Shown piece after piece: positions 17,875 to 24,798 of a DNA stretch of 34,960 nucleotides (position 1 is the stretch's first letter; every line of letters begins with the position of its first letter). The stretch lies in contig CALXJX010000011.1 of the NCBI GenBank assembly GCA_944388735.1, positions 1 through 34,960 on the forward strand. Direction: 5' to 3'. A program made the position numbers and the translations under genes. The stretch is from an uncultured Clostridia bacterium (GTDB taxonomy: Bacteria; Bacillota; Clostridia; TANB77; CAG-508). A model generated the notes under the pieces. It was not told the DNA's origin. It saw nothing but the letters and a program-made list of their open reading frames with translations, and ran no database searches.

Positions 17875-18123
17875 CTAAGCCATATATATTATTCCTAAAC
17901 TAATTGTTAAAATTGCAAAAACAATTGCTAATATAATAGTCCATCTTTTTTGTTTTCCTTCTTTTGTTCTACTTTTATTTTTTTCATAAAAGTTATTTGT
18001 TGATGATCCTGTTATAGTTGATGATAGTCCTTCATCATCCTTTGATTGTATTAGTGTTAATATAATTAAAGCTAATGCCACTATAAAATATATTACTATT
18101 AATATCCATTTTGCTATTTCCAT
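17875..18123 (-). CDS. secG: Preprotein translocase subunit SecG
   Basis: SecG is the small accessory subunit of the SecYEG channel. The 82 residues carry two membrane helices (about 4-25 and 60-80) around a polar loop with the family motif LIQSKDDEGLSSTITGSS. An ATG four codons upstream is immediately adjacent to AAAGGA and cannot be used with it, so I place the start at MEIAKW (18123). Upstream of secG and rnr there is a good promoter and a leader of about 110 bases. Confidence 0.93.
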   Translation of the reverse strand: MEIAKWILIVIYFIVALALIILTLIQSKDDEGLSSTITGSSTNNFYEKNKSRTKEGKQKRWTIILAIVFAILTISLGIIYMA

Positions 18124-18242
18124 TTTTAATTTCATTCCTTTCTCTCTTCGCTTGAAGGTAGTCGTAGTGATGAAAGTTTTTCTTTCAATTTTCTTTCAAA
18201 TTATATTTCCTTCTAACGTTTTTTCTCTTCAAATACTAGTGT

Positions 18243-18271
18243 AGTATAACATATAATTTTTTAAAATGCAA
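18243..18271 (-). promoter_or_regulatory. Sigma-A promoter for secG-rnr
   Basis: TTGCAT (18271-18266) and TATACT (18248-18243) are 17 bases apart on the minus strand, with TGT extending the -10. The leader contains a small TGAAAG/CTTTCA hairpin. Confidence 0.65.
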
Positions 18272-18282
18272 TCTATTTACAT

Positions 18283-19236
18283 TTATTTTTCTATTATTTT
18301 GTCTATTGAATCTTTTCTCATTTGTTTCATTATTTCGCAACTTTTATCTAATTTTTCTTGTTCTTCTTGTGTTAGCTCCAATTCAATTAGCTCTCTTACA
18401 CCTTTTCTATTTATTATTGCTGGAACTCCTATATATACATCGTCTTCCCCATATTGATTATTTAGATATGTTGATACAGTCAATATAGAATTTTCGTCAT
18501 CCATTACTGCTCTTACTAATCTATTTAAAGCCATTCCAATTCCATAATATGTAGCCTTCTTCTTTTCAATTATTTCATAAGCTGCATTAACAACTCCTTC
18601 ATGTATCTTTTGTAAATCTTCCATTGGATGCTTATTATCTTTCATTACATCTGTAACTTTTTTACATCCTACATAGCAATGTTGCCATGGAACAAAAGAT
18701 GAGTCTCCATGTTCTCCCATTATATAGGCATGTATATTTTTACTTGATATCTTTAAGTAATTTCCTATTAAGTACCTTAGTCTAGCTGTATCTAATACTG
18801 TTCCTGAACCAATTACTTGATTTTTTGGAAGTCCTGATACCTTATATACTATGTATGCCATTAAGTCTACTGGATTACTTGCTACTATAATAATTCCGTT
18901 AAATCCACTTGCCATTATACTTTGTGTAATTCCTTTTACTATTTTAGCATTTGCTTCTGCAAGTTCTAGTCTTGTCTGTCCTGGCTTTTGTGCTAGTCCA
19001 GCTGTTATTACAACAATTTGTGCATCTTTACATTCATCGTAATCTCCAGCTCTTATTACCATTTTTTGTGGTGCATAAGGTAATCCATGTGATAAGTCCA
19101 TTTCCTCTCCTATTGTTTTATTTTTATCAATATCAATTAAAATTAGTTCTTCTATTCCTCCTCTATTAAGCATTGAGTATGCCATACTCATTCCTACAAA
19201 TCCAGTTCCTACTAAAACTACTTTCCCTTTTTTCAT
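18283..19236 (-). CDS. ldh: L-lactate dehydrogenase
   Basis: Converts pyruvate and NADH to L-lactate and NAD+, regenerating NAD+ in fermentation. The 317 residues show the Rossmann motif VGTGFVGMS (9-17), the active-site loop AQKPGQTRLEL with the Gln that favours pyruvate and the catalytic Arg, the substrate-binding segment VASNPVD, and the catalytic His in MGEHGDSSFVPW. The Gln in the loop argues for lactate rather than malate dehydrogenase. GGAGG is 9 bases before the ATG. A single-gene unit with its own promoter; no terminator was recognised at its end. Confidence 0.95.
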   Translation of the reverse strand: MKKGKVVLVGTGFVGMSMAYSMLNRGGIEELILIDIDKNKTIGEEMDLSHGLPYAPQKMVIRAGDYDECKDAQIVVITAGLAQKPGQTRLELAEANAKIVKGITQSIMASGFNGIIIVASNPVDLMAYIVYKVSGLPKNQVIGSGTVLDTARLRYLIGNYLKISSKNIHAYIMGEHGDSSFVPWQHCYVGCKKVTDVMKDNKHPMEDLQKIHEGVVNAAYEIIEKKKATYYGIGMALNRLVRAVMDDENSILTVSTYLNNQYGEDDVYIGVPAIINRKGVRELIELELTQEEQEKLDKSCEIMKQMRKDSIDKIIEK

Positions 19237-19271
19237 GTCTCTTTTCCTCCTCTTTTTTATTTTTCTTTATT

Positions 19272-19300
19272 ATTATACTACTATATTTCCCGGATTTAAA
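19272..19300 (-). promoter_or_regulatory. Sigma-A-type promoter for ldh
   Basis: TTTAAA (19300-19295) and TATAAT (19277-19272) are 17 bases apart on the minus strand. No Rex operator could be picked out by eye. Confidence 0.55.
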
Positions 19301-19318
19301 GTTTTTTTACATATTTAT

Positions 19319-19347
19319 TTTACTTTTCTTGCCAATTGTGATATAAT
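19319..19347 (+). promoter_or_regulatory. Extended -10 promoter for the DUF4364 gene
   Basis: TTTACT (19319-19324), a 17-base spacer ending TGTGA, and TATAAT (19342-19347), about 34 bases before the start. Confidence 0.65.
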
Positions 19348-19380
19348 TTCTAAAATTAATCAAAGTAAGGAGTGCTATTT

Positions 19381-19920
19381 ATGAGTTCAGATTTAAATAC
19401 TACTACTACTTTGGCTGAAAATAAAGTGTTAATGCTTTATATTTTAAGTTGCATCAATGGTGATATTACTCAAGATGGCTTATTTAAAATTATATCTTCT
19501 ATAAATGACATAAATTATTTTTATTTTAAACAAGTGTTAACAGATTTAATGGATTCAAAGTTAGTAGGTTCTTATACAAAAGAAAATGAGCAAGTTATTA
19601 AAATAACTTCTGAAGGCAAAAATGCATATATTCTTACAAAAGATATCCTACCAGGAATTATGAAATTAAAAGCAGATAATATTTTCAAAAAAGAGTTTTC
19701 AGATATTGAAGAAAAGTCTTCAATTATTGCTGAATTTACTCCTAAAAGTGAAAATGAGTATATTATAAAATGTAAAATCGTAGAAAATAATGAAACAATT
19801 TTTGAAGTTAAAACTTTTGCTGGAACCAGAGATAGAGCAAAAAGAATTGTTGACAATTGGAATAAAAATGCAAATTCTATCTATCCTAAAATTTTAAACA
19901 TGTTACTTGATAACAAATAG
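19381..19920 (+). CDS. DUF4364-family winged-helix protein
   Basis: A 179-residue protein of the DUF4364 family, common in Clostridia and presumed to be a transcription regulator. The N-terminal half is a winged helix: LAENKVLMLYILSCI, INYFYFKQVLTDLMDSKLV, then a wing ending VIKITSEGKNAYILTKD. The C-terminal half is a small beta domain (IIAEFTPKSENEYIIKCKIV). GTG at 19372 is also in frame, but AAGGAG lies 8 bases before ATG 19381, so I use the latter. It is followed by a strong terminator. Target genes are unknown. Confidence 0.8.
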   Translation: MSSDLNTTTTLAENKVLMLYILSCINGDITQDGLFKIISSINDINYFYFKQVLTDLMDSKLVGSYTKENEQVIKITSEGKNAYILTKDILPGIMKLKADNIFKKEFSDIEEKSSIIAEFTPKSENEYIIKCKIVENNETIFEVKTFAGTRDRAKRIVDNWNKNANSIYPKILNMLLDNK

Positions 19921-19955
19921 TTTATAAATATACAATTAATTATAATATACATAAT

Positions 19956-20020
19956 AAAAGGTATTCTAAAATGAGTTGCTACTTTATTAGCAAAACATGA
20001 TCTTTTATAGAATACCTTTT
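19956..20020 (+). terminator. Terminator with an extra internal hairpin
   Basis: AAAAGGTATTCTA (19956-19968) pairs with TAGAATACCTTTT (20008-20020) and runs into T-rich sequence. The 39-base loop itself holds a perfect TTGCTA/TAGCAA hairpin. Confidence 0.8.
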
Positions 20021-20063
20021 TCTATATTTCAATTTTAGTAAGTAAAAATAATTTAAAAAGTAC

Positions 20064-20092
20064 TTGTTTTTTTCTTCCATTTGTGGTAAACT
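20064..20092 (+). promoter_or_regulatory. Probable promoter for rpmB
   Basis: TTGTTT (20064-20069), a 17-base spacer and TAAACT (20087-20092), 48 bases before the start codon. Confidence 0.45.
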
Positions 20093-20139
20093 TATAAATA
20101 GTCAATTTATTTTAACAAATTAGGAGGTGCAACAAAAAA

Positions 20140-20337
20140 ATGGCAAAGTGTGAAATATGTGAAAAATCAATAAATTATGGAAATAAACTTAGCATTACTC
20201 GTTCTCACATCAGTAAAAGAACTTCTAGAACATGGAAACCAAATTTAAGAAGAGTAAAAGCAAATATAAATGGTGAGACAAAAAGAATATATGTATGTGC
20301 TAAATGTTTAAAAGATGGAAAAGTAAAAAGAGCCTAA
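20140..20337 (+). CDS. rpmB: 50S ribosomal protein L28
   Basis: The 65-residue protein matches bacterial L28 over its whole length: MAKCEICEKS at the start, RSHISKRTSRTWKPNLRRV in the middle and YVCAKCLKDGKVKRA at the end. Two CxxC pairs (C4/C7 and C53/C56) indicate the zinc-binding form. AGGAGGTG is 10 bases before the ATG. It is transcribed toward spoVM, sharing a terminator; in Bacillus spoVM and rpmB are also neighbours. Confidence 0.97.
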   Translation: MAKCEICEKSINYGNKLSITRSHISKRTSRTWKPNLRRVKANINGETKRIYVCAKCLKDGKVKRA

Positions 20338-20352
20338 GCTCTTTTATTTTTT
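20326..20352. terminator. Bidirectional terminator between rpmB and spoVM
   Basis: AAAAGAGC, loop CTAA, GCTCTTTT (20326-20345) followed by T-rich sequence on the plus strand and mirrored by T-rich sequence on the minus strand. The hairpin begins inside the last rpmB codons. Confidence 0.85.
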
Positions 20353-20426
20353 TAATCTTTTATTCCAAATATTAATTTTACAAATCCTCTTAAAAACTTT
20401 GGAACTTTTTTTACAACTACTGTCAT
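20352..20426 (-). CDS. spoVM: Stage V sporulation protein SpoVM
   Basis: A 24-residue peptide, MTVVVKKVPKFLRGFVKLIF plus GIKD, that matches SpoVM. This amphipathic peptide recognises the convex curvature of the forespore membrane and anchors the SpoIVA coat base. The helix-breaking proline (P9) and the KFLxGxV pattern of B. subtilis SpoVM (KLPKFLGGIVRA) are present. AGGGAGG lies about 11 bases before the ATG. Its position beside rpmB agrees with Bacillus gene order. It is small enough to be missed by routine gene callers. Confidence 0.87.
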   Translation of the reverse strand: MTVVVKKVPKFLRGFVKLIFGIKD

Positions 20427-20451
20427 AATATGTATTCCCTCCCTTTCTTTC

Positions 20452-20601
20452 TTAGCATGCTAACCACATAAAGCCAACACAAACTACTGTTACTCCTATA
20501 ACAAATAACCAACCTGTTGTTGGAAGCAATAAAACTAATAATATTCCTAATCCTAAGCCTATTAAACACACAGCAAGCGTTTTTCTTAATATTTTAATCA
20601 T
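20452..20601 (-). CDS. 49-residue membrane peptide upstream of spoVM
   Basis: The gene encodes MIKILRKTLAVCLIGLGLGI and then a second hydrophobic stretch after the break LPTTGWLFVIG, so probably two short membrane helices, ending MWLAC. A perfect AGGAGG lies 7 bases before the ATG. It precedes spoVM by 25 bases on the same strand and is likely cotranscribed, which suggests a sporulation or envelope role. No family name is recognised. Confidence 0.7.
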   Translation of the reverse strand: MIKILRKTLAVCLIGLGLGILLVLLLPTTGWLFVIGVTVVCVGFMWLAC

Positions 20602-20908
20602 TTTATTACCTCCTTTTTCTTTGTTATATTATATTAATTAAATCCATTATTTGTTCCGTTTTATGTCAAATTATTTTTTACTTTATATTTTCTTTAAGTT
20701 TCCGTATTTTGTCAACTTGAGGATATTATTCTTTACAGTTATTTACAAATGTGCTGTGGAATAAATATATAAATTCTTAACTTAAATATATTTTCAATTT
20801 GACATAATTTATATTTTCTGTTATATTTTTGTATGAAAATAGAAAATAATAGACGGTTTATAGGTAAAACCATAAAAACCTAAATATAGTAATAAGGATT
20901 CTCTAAAA
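20602..20908. other. Gene-poor region with a half copy of the palindromic element
   Basis: No gene is seen here. It should hold the promoters of the 49-residue peptide (minus) and nth (plus), but none is clear. At 20746-20790 the minus strand matches the right half of the 120-bp core (TAAGAATTTAT, then ATTCCACAGCACATTTG), and the left half is missing. Around it lie 12-bp outer arms, TTATGTCAAATT (20661-20672) and its exact complement at 20796-20807. Confidence 0.7.
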
Positions 20909-21544
20909 ATGAAAAAGAATGAAGTAAAAGATTTTATAAATTGCCTAAAAACAGCATATCCAGATGCAACATGTAGTTTAGATTTTGAAACACCTTTTCA
21001 ATTAGTTGTTGCAGTTATGCTTTCTGCCCAATGTACAGATGAAAGAGTAAATAAAACAACTCCTGAACTTTTTAAAAGATGTAAAACAATTGAAGATTTT
21101 GCTAATATAGATATCAAAGAACTAGAAACAATTATATATCCTTGCGGATTTTATAAAAACAAAGCTAAAAATATTAAACTTTGTGCAAAACAAGTTCTTG
21201 AAAACTTTAATGGTGAAGTTCCACATACTATGAAAGAGTTAACAAGTCTTGCAGGAGTAGGAAGAAAAAGTGCTAATGTCATTTTATTAGAAGTATTTGG
21301 AATTGCAGAAGGTATTGCAGTTGATACTCATGCAAAAAGAATTTCAAATTTAATGGGATTGTCTGATGAAAAAGAGCCTGAAAAAATAGAGCAGGATTTA
21401 GTTAAGCTTTTCCCAAAAGAATATTTAAAAGATATCAATCATCTATTTGTTTGGCATGGTAGGAATACATGTATCGCTAGAAAACCTCAATGTGATAATT
21501 GCTGTGTGAAAAATTTTTGTAGAAAATATACTAAGAATTTATAG
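20909..21544 (+). CDS. nth: Endonuclease III
   Basis: A DNA glycosylase/AP lyase that removes oxidised pyrimidines in base-excision repair. The 211 residues match the family. The helix-hairpin-helix LTSLAGVGRKSANVIL holds catalytic Lys120, VDTHAKRISNLMG holds Asp139, and the C-terminal CIARKPQCDNCCVKNFC is the four-cysteine [4Fe-4S] site. AAGGA is 10 bases before the ATG. The next small gene begins 45 bases downstream and may be cotranscribed. Confidence 0.96.
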   Translation: MKKNEVKDFINCLKTAYPDATCSLDFETPFQLVVAVMLSAQCTDERVNKTTPELFKRCKTIEDFANIDIKELETIIYPCGFYKNKAKNIKLCAKQVLENFNGEVPHTMKELTSLAGVGRKSANVILLEVFGIAEGIAVDTHAKRISNLMGLSDEKEPEKIEQDLVKLFPKEYLKDINHLFVWHGRNTCIARKPQCDNCCVKNFCRKYTKNL

Positions 21545-21589
21545 TATATTTTCTTTTTTTTTACATATTACTATCTAGAGGTGATTTTT

Positions 21590-21739
21590 TTGACAAATAT
21601 TAATTGTTCTTTGGATTGTATTTATCAAAAAGAAGGGAAATGCTCATATTCAACTATCTCTCCTTCTTCTTTATCATCCAAAACTGACTGTGCTTATTTT
21701 GTTCAAAAAAACTTAAATTGTAACAAAAATTTAAAATAA
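21590..21739 (+). CDS. Small Cys-containing protein, TTG start
   Basis: A 49-residue protein beginning (M)TNINCSLDCIYQKEGKCSY and ending DCAYFVQKNLNCNKNLK. Cysteines are arranged Cx3Cx7C...C...C, like short clostridial proteins often misnamed hydroxymyristoyl-ACP dehydratase; the pattern suggests metal binding. AGAGGTGA lies 6 bases before the TTG, and there is no ATG in frame, so the start is non-standard. It lies between nth and the bactofilin-like gene. Confidence 0.65.
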   Translation: MTNINCSLDCIYQKEGKCSYSTISPSSLSSKTDCAYFVQKNLNCNKNLK

Positions 21740-21756
21740 TAAAATTAGAAATTCAA

Positions 21757-21785
21757 TTGACAAAATCCTAACAAAGATATATATT
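21757..21785 (+). promoter_or_regulatory. Sigma-A promoter for the bactofilin-like gene
   Basis: TTGACA (21757-21762) and TATATT (21780-21785) with a 17-base spacer, 38 bases before the start. Confidence 0.75.
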
Positions 21786-21822
21786 TTTTATATATTATAA
21801 AATTTTTATAGGAGGGATTTTG

Positions 21823-23058
21823 ATGTCAAAAACAAAATTAAAAATTGTATCAGTATTAGCAATACTTATCTTATTATTTGCAACTCCATTTGCTAATGCA
21901 ACAGATGAAAGTGCAACTGCACAAGATAATGCAGGTGTTGAAGCAATTTCAGTTAATCAAGAGGCTACTCAAGCAGAAAATGATGAAGCTCAAGCAGAAG
22001 CTAATATTAATGAAAGTGAGGCTACAGAAAACGAATCTTCCACTGAAGAATCTACAAATGTGTCAGGTGTTTCTGAAGAACTAAAAAGTAGCGATGTTTA
22101 TTTAACTGGTAACAATGTTACAATAGATTATATGATAGATGGTAATTTATTTGTAATGGCTAATACTGTAACTATTAATTCTCAAATTGGAGGAGATGTA
22201 TTTATCTTAGCAAAAAATGTAGTTATTACAGACCAAGGTTATGTTTTTGGTAATGTATTTAATGTTTCTGAAAATATAGAAGTTAACGGAACAGTTTATG
22301 ACATTTATTCTGTATCTAGTAACATTACTGTTTCAGGATTTGTATATAGAGATGTAAAAATAGTTTCTAAAAATACAAATATATTTGGTACAGTAAGACG
22401 TAATGCTTTCATAAGTACAAATTCTTTAAATTTCTCTCAAGATGTGGAAATGAAAGATAACGAAAGTAGTACAGTTACTTCTTCTGGTACAATTCAAGGT
22501 AACTTAAATTATTCATCACCAAATGAGCTTAGTATTTCTGAAGAAAACGTTTCAGGAGAAATAAATTATAACAAAGCAATCTCAACTGGTTCTATTCAAT
22601 CTTATTTGATTAATTTAGGAACATTTTTGGTTATTGTAATTGTTGTTTGGTTATTATGCTTATGGTTAGCACCTAAGTTCCTAGAGAAAACTTCTGTAAT
22701 AAAATCTAAAAAAGTCTTACCTGTTATTGGTTTTGGTCTTTTAGGATTGATTGCAGTGCCTGTTGTTTCAATAGCTTTATTATTTATTAAGATTACTGCT
22801 TCAATTTCAATGCTATTGTTATCATTGTATTTTATAGGAATTGCTCTTTCAGTTTCTATATTAGTTATTGCTATTAATAATATTATTTGTGAAAAATTAA
22901 AGATTACAAAAAATATTGGAAAATTCGGTTTGTTAATTATTACTGCAATTATTTTCTGGGCTATTGGATTGATTCCTTATGTTGGAACTATTATAGATAT
23001 TATTGCTATTATTCTAGGTTTAGGTTTAATTGTATATAATTTGATAAGTAGAAAATAA
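21823..23058 (+). CDS. Exported bactofilin-like beta-helix protein with membrane helices
   Basis: A 411-residue protein. Residues 1-27 form a signal peptide ending FANA. Then comes an acidic Ala/Glu/Asn-rich stretch (28-90), and a polymer-forming-cytoskeletal (bactofilin)-like beta-helix (about 90-240) with short repeats such as VYLTGNNVTIDYMIDGNLFV and GDVFILAKNVVITDQGYVFG. The C-terminal part has about four membrane helices (about 260-405). The order fits membrane proteins that display an external beta-helix. A TTG codon just upstream is in frame, but GGAGGG is 6 bases from ATG 21823. It converges on rpe. Confidence 0.8.
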   Translation: MSKTKLKIVSVLAILILLFATPFANATDESATAQDNAGVEAISVNQEATQAENDEAQAEANINESEATENESSTEESTNVSGVSEELKSSDVYLTGNNVTIDYMIDGNLFVMANTVTINSQIGGDVFILAKNVVITDQGYVFGNVFNVSENIEVNGTVYDIYSVSSNITVSGFVYRDVKIVSKNTNIFGTVRRNAFISTNSLNFSQDVEMKDNESSTVTSSGTIQGNLNYSSPNELSISEENVSGEINYNKAISTGSIQSYLINLGTFLVIVIVVWLLCLWLAPKFLEKTSVIKSKKVLPVIGFGLLGLIAVPVVSIALLFIKITASISMLLLSLYFIGIALSVSILVIAINNIICEKLKITKNIGKFGLLIITAIIFWAIGLIPYVGTIIDIIAIILGLGLIVYNLISRK

Positions 23059-23096
23059 AATTATAGTTTTGAACTTTGAACTTTAGGGACGTTGAA

Positions 23097-23142
23097 GTGA
23101 ACCCAAAATGTTAGACAAAAATGTTTAGCAAGGAGGGTTCAT
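23097..23142. repeat. Short palindrome at the convergent gene ends
   Basis: GTGAACCC (23097-23104) pairs with GGGTTCAT (23135-23142), one G-T pair. The loop holds a near-direct repeat, AAATGTTAGAC and AAATGTTTAGC. TTTAGGGAC just left of it resembles the arm core of the 8417 element. The rpe C-terminal residues (M-N-P-P-C) and stop are encoded in it. Confidence 0.5.
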
Positions 23143-23796
23143 TTTTAGCTCCTTAATAATAACTCCATAATCTCTCGCCATTAAAATAGCAGTACCAGCC
23201 ACCAAAATATTAGCACCTGCACTTTTTACTTCTGGAGCAGTTCTTAAATTAATTCCACCGTCTGCCTCAATATCTATCTCCATATTATTCTCATCAGTAT
23301 AATTTTTTAAATCTGAGATTTTATTAATCATATCACTCAGTAAAGTTTGTCCACCTTTGCCTGGTTCAACTGTCATAACTAAAACTAAATGTATATATGG
23401 TAAATATTCATATATTTCCTCTATATTTGTTTCCGGCTTTATAGAAATACCTACTTTACAATTATTTTCTTTTATTTTATTAATATAAAAAAATACTTCT
23501 TCTTTATTTTTACATGCTTCCAAATGAAATGTAATTATATTAGGTTCAACCGCTAAATAGTCATCTATCGCTTTATCTATATCTTCCACCATTAAATGTA
23601 CATCTAATGGTAAATTAGAAATTCGTCTAATATATGATGAATATTCTAGCATTTCAGAGTATGTATTCTTTTCTACAAATTTTCCGTCCATTACGTCTAT
23701 ATGAAAATAATCTGTCTTTGCCGCTTCTAGACCTAAAAATACTTTTGATGCTTCTTTTTCTTTTACTGAAAGTATTGATGTTGAAACTTCTACCAT
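23125..23796 (-). CDS. rpe: Ribulose-phosphate 3-epimerase
   Basis: Interconverts ribulose 5-phosphate and xylulose 5-phosphate in the pentose phosphate pathway. The 223-residue TIM barrel shows the metal ligands H32 and D34 (FHIDVMDG), H67 (DVHLMV) and D179 (EADGGIN), and the phosphate-binding MTVEPGKGGQ. The opening TSILSVKEKEASKVF differs from the usual S-x-L-S-A-D-F. Its start overlaps the rsgA end by 7 bases, so the two are coupled, as in the Bacillus prpC-prkC-rsgA-rpe cluster. The last residues come from a palindrome. Confidence 0.94.
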   Translation of the reverse strand: MVEVSTSILSVKEKEASKVFLGLEAAKTDYFHIDVMDGKFVEKNTYSEMLEYSSYIRRISNLPLDVHLMVEDIDKAIDDYLAVEPNIITFHLEACKNKEEVFFYINKIKENNCKVGISIKPETNIEEIYEYLPYIHLVLVMTVEPGKGGQTLLSDMINKISDLKNYTDENNMEIDIEADGGINLRTAPEVKSAGANILVAGTAILMARDYGVIIKELKMNPPC

Positions 23797-24671
23797 TTTC
23801 TTTCCTCTCTTTCTTTTAATTCTTGATAAATTTTACAGTATCTTTCATATCTTCCTATATCAATTTTACCTTCCTCTATTGCTGTTTTTATTCCGCAATT
23901 ATTTTCTTTTATGTGTGTACATCCTATGAATTCACATTTTTGAATATTATCTCTAAATTCTTTAAAATATTTGTCTAAGTCATTACTTTCTATTTCTGAA
24001 ATATTAAATGTTGAAAATCCAGGAGTATCTGCTATATATGTATTTTTATCTATTTCATATAGTTTTATTGATGTTGTTGTATTTTTTCCTCTTTTATTTC
24101 TATTACTTATTTCTCCTTCTTGAGTCATATTAGTATCAAAAATAGCATTTATTAAGCTAGATTTTCCTACACCTGAATTTCCTGAAAATGCGTTTATATT
24201 ATTTCTTAGCACCTGCATTAATTCTTTTATTCCTTCTTTTTGCTTTGCATTTGTAGTAATAACTTTATATCCTATTTTTTCATAGATTTTTTTTATTTCT
24301 TTAAAATTATTATTATCATCTAAATCTACTTTATTTAAAACGATAATAGGTAATATATCTAAAAATTCAGCAAAGGCTAATTGTTTATCTAACATATATA
24401 GGTCTGGCTTTGGATTTTTACTTGAAACTACTAATATAATTTGTGTTATATTTGCAATTTTAGGTCTTTTTATATATACTTTTCTATCTTGAATTTTTTC
24501 AATTACTGCTTTATTTTTTTCTTCATCTGTTATTTGTATTTCTACATAATCTCCAACCACTGGGGTAATTTCATCTTTTTTAAATTTTCCTCTTGCTGTT
24601 GCTTCATATACTTTTTTTTCACTCTCTATTTTATATAAATTAGATATATTTTCTATTATTATTCCCTGCAT
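23790..24671 (-). CDS. rsgA: Ribosome small-subunit-dependent GTPase RsgA
   Basis: RsgA checks late maturation of the 30S subunit. The 293 residues show the circularly permuted GTPase order: an OB domain (1-70), NKVDL (113-117), then GNSGVGKSSLINA (164-176), then DTPGFSTF, and a C-terminal zinc-binding segment CEFIGCTHIKENNCGI. AAAGGAG is close to the ATG. It lies between prkC and rpe, matching Bacillus order; in Bacillus RsgA (CpgA) is a PrkC substrate. The gap to prkC (24672-24798) holds a weak ACAGG/CCTGT hairpin. Confidence 0.96.
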   Translation of the reverse strand: MQGIIIENISNLYKIESEKKVYEATARGKFKKDEITPVVGDYVEIQITDEEKNKAVIEKIQDRKVYIKRPKIANITQIILVVSSKNPKPDLYMLDKQLAFAEFLDILPIIVLNKVDLDDNNNFKEIKKIYEKIGYKVITTNAKQKEGIKELMQVLRNNINAFSGNSGVGKSSLINAIFDTNMTQEGEISNRNKRGKNTTTSIKLYEIDKNTYIADTPGFSTFNISEIESNDLDKYFKEFRDNIQKCEFIGCTHIKENNCGIKTAIEEGKIDIGRYERYCKIYQELKEREERKW

Positions 24672-24798
24672 CTTTTCTCCTTTTTATCAAATCTTAATTA
24701 ACTATTTTTCTTAATATTAATATTCGTAGTATTAAAGACAGGTTACGCATTATATACGATTTTCCTGTCCTATTATGTATAAAATATATATTTATCTT

